64,000 nt of DNA, from positions 62,001 to 126,000 of the forward strand of contig CANQRR010000002.1 of assembly GCA_947626285.1 (NCBI GenBank). Direction: 5' to 3'. This DNA is from an uncultured Lachnospiraceae bacterium. Its GTDB lineage: Bacteria; Bacillota; Clostridia; Lachnospirales; Lachnospiraceae. The position numbers were made by a program, and so were the translations under genes. The notes below the pieces were generated by a model. It saw nothing but the letters and a program-made list of their open reading frames with translations. It was not told where the DNA came from and searched no databases. This document shows positions 61,162-64,000 of this stretch, in pieces. Position 1 is the first letter of the stretch. Each line of letters opens with the position of its first letter.

Positions 61162-62340
61162 TTATTCCTTTTGTGCCCGCACCGACTCGAGCAGCTCGTT
61201 GATCTTTTCGGTCGGCGTCTCCATCTTGCCGAGCGTCGTGTCGTGGTTGAGCGCTTCGATGATGATCGCGAGAAAACGCGTCATATCCGCCTCCGCATAG
61301 TACGGCTTTGCCAGAAGCTCCGGGTTGCGGTAGTTCAGGTTCGTCGTGACGACTTTCGTGATATATCCCTTTTCGTAATATTCATCGAATTTGTCAAATC
61401 CATCGGTAAACAATCCAAAGGTCGTGCAGACAAAGACGCGCTTCGCGCCGCGCTCCTTGACCTGGCGCGCCACGTCGAGCATGCTCTCCCCCGAGGAGAT
61501 CATGTCGTCGATGACGATGACGTCCTTGCCCTCCACGGAATCACCGAGGAACTCGTGCGCGACGATCGGGTTCTTTCCGTTGATGACAGTCGAATAATCC
61601 CGCCTCTTGTAGAACATTCCCATATCGATGCCGAGAATACTGGAAAAATAGACGGCACGCCCCATCGCGCCCTCGTCCGGGCTGATGATCATCAGATGGT
61701 CGTTGTCCAGCTGAAAATCCTCTACATTGTCCAAAAGCGCCTTGAGAAACTGGTAGGTCGGCATGAAGCTGTCGAAGCCTTTCAGCGGGATCGCGTTCTG
61801 TACGCGCGGATCGTGCGCGTCGAAGGTGATGATGTTAGATACGCCCATGTCGGTCAGCTCCTGCAGCGCGAGCGAGCAGTCGAGCGATTCCCGTTTGGCG
61901 CGCTTGTGCTGGCGCCCCTCGTAGAGAAACGGCATGACGACGTTGATCCGCTTGGCCTTGCCTGTGGCGGCGGAGATGATGCGCTTGAGATCCTGATAGT
62001 GGTTGTCCGGAGACATGTGGTTCTCGTGTCCGCAGACCGTGTAAGTCAGGCTGTAATTGCACACGTCGACCAGAATATACAGATCCGCTCCGCGCACGGA
62101 GGAGTTGATCTGGCCTTTTCCTTCGCCGGTGCCGAAGCGCGGACAGCTGCAGTCCAGCAGATAACTGTCTTCCATATAACCCGGCAGTGAGGCGAGATAA
62201 GCGTTGTCCGCGACAGCTTCGCGCCTGGAACTGACGAGCTGACGGTCCACGGCCTGTCCGAATTCCCGGCATCCCTCCAACGCTGCGATCTTCAATGTGC
62301 CTACCGGTAAGATGTGTTCCATATTCTCGTACTCAGACAT
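61162..62340 (-). CDS. prs: Ribose-phosphate pyrophosphokinase-like protein (long form)
   Basis: 392 residues, about 80 more than standard Prs. PRPP synthetase fold: MPFLYEGRQHKRAKRESLDC (ribose-5-P/ATP loop region), ITFDAHDPRVQNAIP (Asp-His catalytic region), LMIISPDEGAMGRAVYFSS and VIVIDDMISSGESMLDVARQ. The last replaces the usual DDxxxTGxT PRPP loop by DDMISSGES, and the N-terminus lacks the GNANxxLA opening. It may be a divergent Prs or a relative. Own promoter at 62402; SD CAGGAGGC. Convergent with the pgeF-like gene. Confidence 0.82.
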   Translation of the reverse strand: MSEYENMEHILPVGTLKIAALEGCREFGQAVDRQLVSSRREAVADNAYLASLPGYMEDSYLLDCSCPRFGTGEGKGQINSSVRGADLYILVDVCNYSLTYTVCGHENHMSPDNHYQDLKRIISAATGKAKRINVVMPFLYEGRQHKRAKRESLDCSLALQELTDMGVSNIITFDAHDPRVQNAIPLKGFDSFMPTYQFLKALLDNVEDFQLDNDHLMIISPDEGAMGRAVYFSSILGIDMGMFYKRRDYSTVINGKNPIVAHEFLGDSVEGKDVIVIDDMISSGESMLDVARQVKERGAKRVFVCTTFGLFTDGFDKFDEYYEKGYITKVVTTNLNYRNPELLAKPYYAEADMTRFLAIIIEALNHDTTLGKMETPTEKINELLESVRAQKE

Positions 62341-62401
62341 AGAAAGCCTCCTGTTTTCTCCTGATGTATGCGCGCAAAGGCGACGGCCTGTATGCAGAAT
62401 T

Positions 62402-62430
62402 AATATAGCATTTCCCATTTGTCCAGTCAA
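62402..62430 (-). promoter_or_regulatory. Promoter for prs-like gene
   Basis: Reverse-strand TTGACT (plus 62425-62430) and TATATT (62402-62407), 17-base spacer, 62 bases before the start. Confidence 0.7.
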
Positions 62431-62472
62431 GACAAACGCTCCTGCAGCTTGCATTTTCGGGGAAGAAATAGT

Positions 62473-63930
62473 ATGATAAAAATAATGATTCGGGACGGCG
62501 AAATGGAGCGGACGATGGGCGTGAGACAGACAGAACACAAGATCAAAAGAATACTTCCAGGAAGCATCGCGCAGGAGCTTGAGCTGGAGGCGGGGGATGT
62601 TCTGCTGGAGGTGAACGGACAGCCGGTAGAGGATGTGTTCGACTATCATTATCTGACGAATGAGGAAGAGCTGACCGTTCTGGTGCGCAAGCCGGACGGC
62701 GAGGAGTGGGAGCTGGAGATTGAAAAGGAGTTTGAGGAGGATCTGGGGATCGAGTTTGAGAATTCCCTGATGGACGAGTACCGCTCCTGCCGGAACAAAT
62801 GCATCTTCTGCTTTATCGACCAGATGCCGAAGGGGATGCGGGACACGCTGTATTTCAAGGACGACGACTCGCGGCTGTCTTTTTTGCAGGGAAATTACGT
62901 GACGCTGACGAACATGAGCGACCACGACATTGAGCGCATCATCCGTTATCATCTCGAGCCGATCAATATCTCCTTCCACACGATGAATCCGCAGCTCCGC
63001 TGCAGGATGCTGAACAATCGTTTTGCCGGCGACCTTCTCCCGAAAGTCGAGGCGCTTTCGCGCGCGGGCATTGAGATGAACGGGCAGATCGTGCTCTGCA
63101 GGGGCCTCAACGACGGCGATGAGCTCGAATATTCGATCCAAAAGCTCACGGAGTATCTGCCGAGCCTGAAGAGCGTCTCCGTCGTGCCGGTCGGGCTGAC
63201 GAAGTTTCGCGACGGACTGTACCCGCTGGAGCCTTTTGCGGCGCAGGATGCAGAGAAAGTGATCGACGCGATCGAAGCCTGGCAGAAGAAGCTGTATCCG
63301 AAGTACGGGCTTCACTTTGTACACGCGTCAGATGAATGGTACATTCTGGCCGGAAGGGAGTTCCCGGAGGAGGAGCGCTACGACGGCTACCTGCAGCTGG
63401 AGAACGGCGTCGGCATGATGCGGCTGCTCTATGAGGAGACGATGGAGGCGCTCGCACAGATCGACGCTGAGGCGGACGCAGGCGGACGGACAGACCCACT
63501 GCCGGACAGGAAGGGGGCAGGCCGCGGGAGGACGGTTGCAAACGCGTCGGATGATCGCTTGGAATACCGGGAGATCTCCATCGCGACGGGCCGGCTGGCG
63601 GCGCCGCTGATCCGGGATCTGTGCGGGGAGATCACGCGCAGACGTCCGGGTCTGACGGTTCATGTGCATGAGATCACCAATCACTTTTTCGGGGAACTGA
63701 TCACGGTGTCCGGACTGATCACAGGGACGGATCTGCTGGAGCAGCTGAAAGGACAGACGCTCGGGACGGAGCTTTTGCTGCCGGTAAATATGCTGCGCAG
63801 CGGGGAGCGGGTGTTCCTGGACGATGTGACGGTGGAGGAGCTGGAAAAGGCTTTACAAATAAAAGTGCGTATTGTAAAATCAAGCGGACAAGATCTCGTC
63901 GCGGCAGTGGCGGGATGCGAAGGCGGTTGA
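62473..63930 (+). CDS. PDZ-radical SAM-DUF512 family protein
   Basis: 485 residues. An N-terminal PDZ-like domain (IKRILPGSIAQELELEAGDV, ~18-75), then a radical SAM-type CRNKCIFC (C-x3-C-x2-C, ~110-117) with FIDQMPKGMRDTLYFKDDD, and a C-terminal DUF512 domain ending SSGQDLVAAV. Domain order PDZ, rSAM, DUF512 is a known Clostridia family usually next to der; its reaction is unknown. An Asp/Gly/Arg-rich linker (~335-355) splits the later half. Start 62473 has GGGGAAG. Bases 63931-64000 hold no supported gene. Confidence 0.88.
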   Translation: MIKIMIRDGEMERTMGVRQTEHKIKRILPGSIAQELELEAGDVLLEVNGQPVEDVFDYHYLTNEEELTVLVRKPDGEEWELEIEKEFEEDLGIEFENSLMDEYRSCRNKCIFCFIDQMPKGMRDTLYFKDDDSRLSFLQGNYVTLTNMSDHDIERIIRYHLEPINISFHTMNPQLRCRMLNNRFAGDLLPKVEALSRAGIEMNGQIVLCRGLNDGDELEYSIQKLTEYLPSLKSVSVVPVGLTKFRDGLYPLEPFAAQDAEKVIDAIEAWQKKLYPKYGLHFVHASDEWYILAGREFPEEERYDGYLQLENGVGMMRLLYEETMEALAQIDAEADAGGRTDPLPDRKGAGRGRTVANASDDRLEYREISIATGRLAAPLIRDLCGEITRRRPGLTVHVHEITNHFFGELITVSGLITGTDLLEQLKGQTLGTELLLPVNMLRSGERVFLDDVTVEELEKALQIKVRIVKSSGQDLVAAVAGCEGG

Positions 63931-64000
63931 AAAGAGGCGCCGCAGATACAGGATACGGAGTTTTTGAGTACGTCGTATGAGTTTCTGTCTGAGAGGAAAG

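Noticed and set aside
61162-63324. A 720-residue reverse-strand protein extending prs upstream
   Set aside because: The extra part overlaps the forward PDZ-radical SAM gene, and the family start with a good ribosome site is at 62340.
63931-64000. Start of a downstream gene at the window end
   Set aside because: An ATG at about 63988 has only a few codons left and no clear ribosome site, so nothing can be called.

Overview
The window reads as chromosome of an anaerobic, spore-forming Firmicute of the Lachnospiraceae type (class Clostridia). Support: a cotJ spore-coat operon; the order pta-ackA-yceD-rpmF-plsX-acpP-rnc-smc-ftsY followed by ylxM-ffh-rpsP-khpA-rimM-trmD-rplS-lepB-rbgA-lepB-rnhB-yraN; a zinc-ribbon L32; a DNA polymerase I with a degenerate proofreading domain; and Gram-positive type Shine-Dalgarno sites and sigma-A promoters. 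Most genes are G+C-rich, with one clear A+T-rich exception (49747-51693). I see no rRNA, CRISPR array, IS element or prophage; one tRNA (Leu, CAA) is present.

Layout. 1-10.4 kb: cotJAB (reverse), FtsW/SpoVE, GltX, a UvrD-type helicase, DUF1292, exonuclease III, a debranching-enzyme-like GH13 protein whose active-site motifs look destroyed, a DUF5662 protein and LuxS. 10.7-14.5 kb: TrpS, then a small accessory patch with a RelB antitoxin whose PIN toxin is reduced to a stub, a DUF3795 protein and a HipB/HipA pair. 14.5-20.8 kb (reverse): a cupin-XRE regulator with its own promoter and a candidate operator, then potA-potB-potC-potD (polyamine ABC importer) and an RluA pseudouridine synthase, with unusual palindromic DNA around potD. 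20.8-28.6 kb: lactonase-family protein, AroC, a one-LysM mini-protein, a rhomboid-like membrane protein, an LTA-synthase-like sulfatase, LysA, tRNA-Leu and a zinc-finger membrane protein. 28.7-37.2 kb: PolA, CoaE, WalJ-type hydrolase, ACT protein, UPF0210 protein, a secreted SH3 protein whose two reading-frame halves meet at a perfect -1 slippery heptamer, and TmcAL (reverse). 37.4-63.9 kb: acetate production (pta, ackA), the lipid/ribosome/SMC/SRP operon block, three signal peptidase I genes, RNase HII, YraN, a PgeF-like protein, a long PRPP-synthetase-like protein (reverse) and a PDZ/radical-SAM/DUF512 protein.

The most unusual signals are: (1) a four-copy family of roughly 100-120 bp imperfect palindromes (9754-9863, 15546-15665, 16834-16953, 33238-33337), all lying just 3' of genes, with stems that differ between copies but stay paired; (2) the slippery-site join at 35073-35079; (3) a compact multi-hairpin RNA candidate before ilvA (47319-47416); and (4) a 431-bp segment bounded by perfect 16-bp inverted repeats between potC and potD. 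Gene starts were moved from the longest reading frame to the start with the best Shine-Dalgarno site or family fit where stated. Everything rests on reading the sequence; no database search was run.
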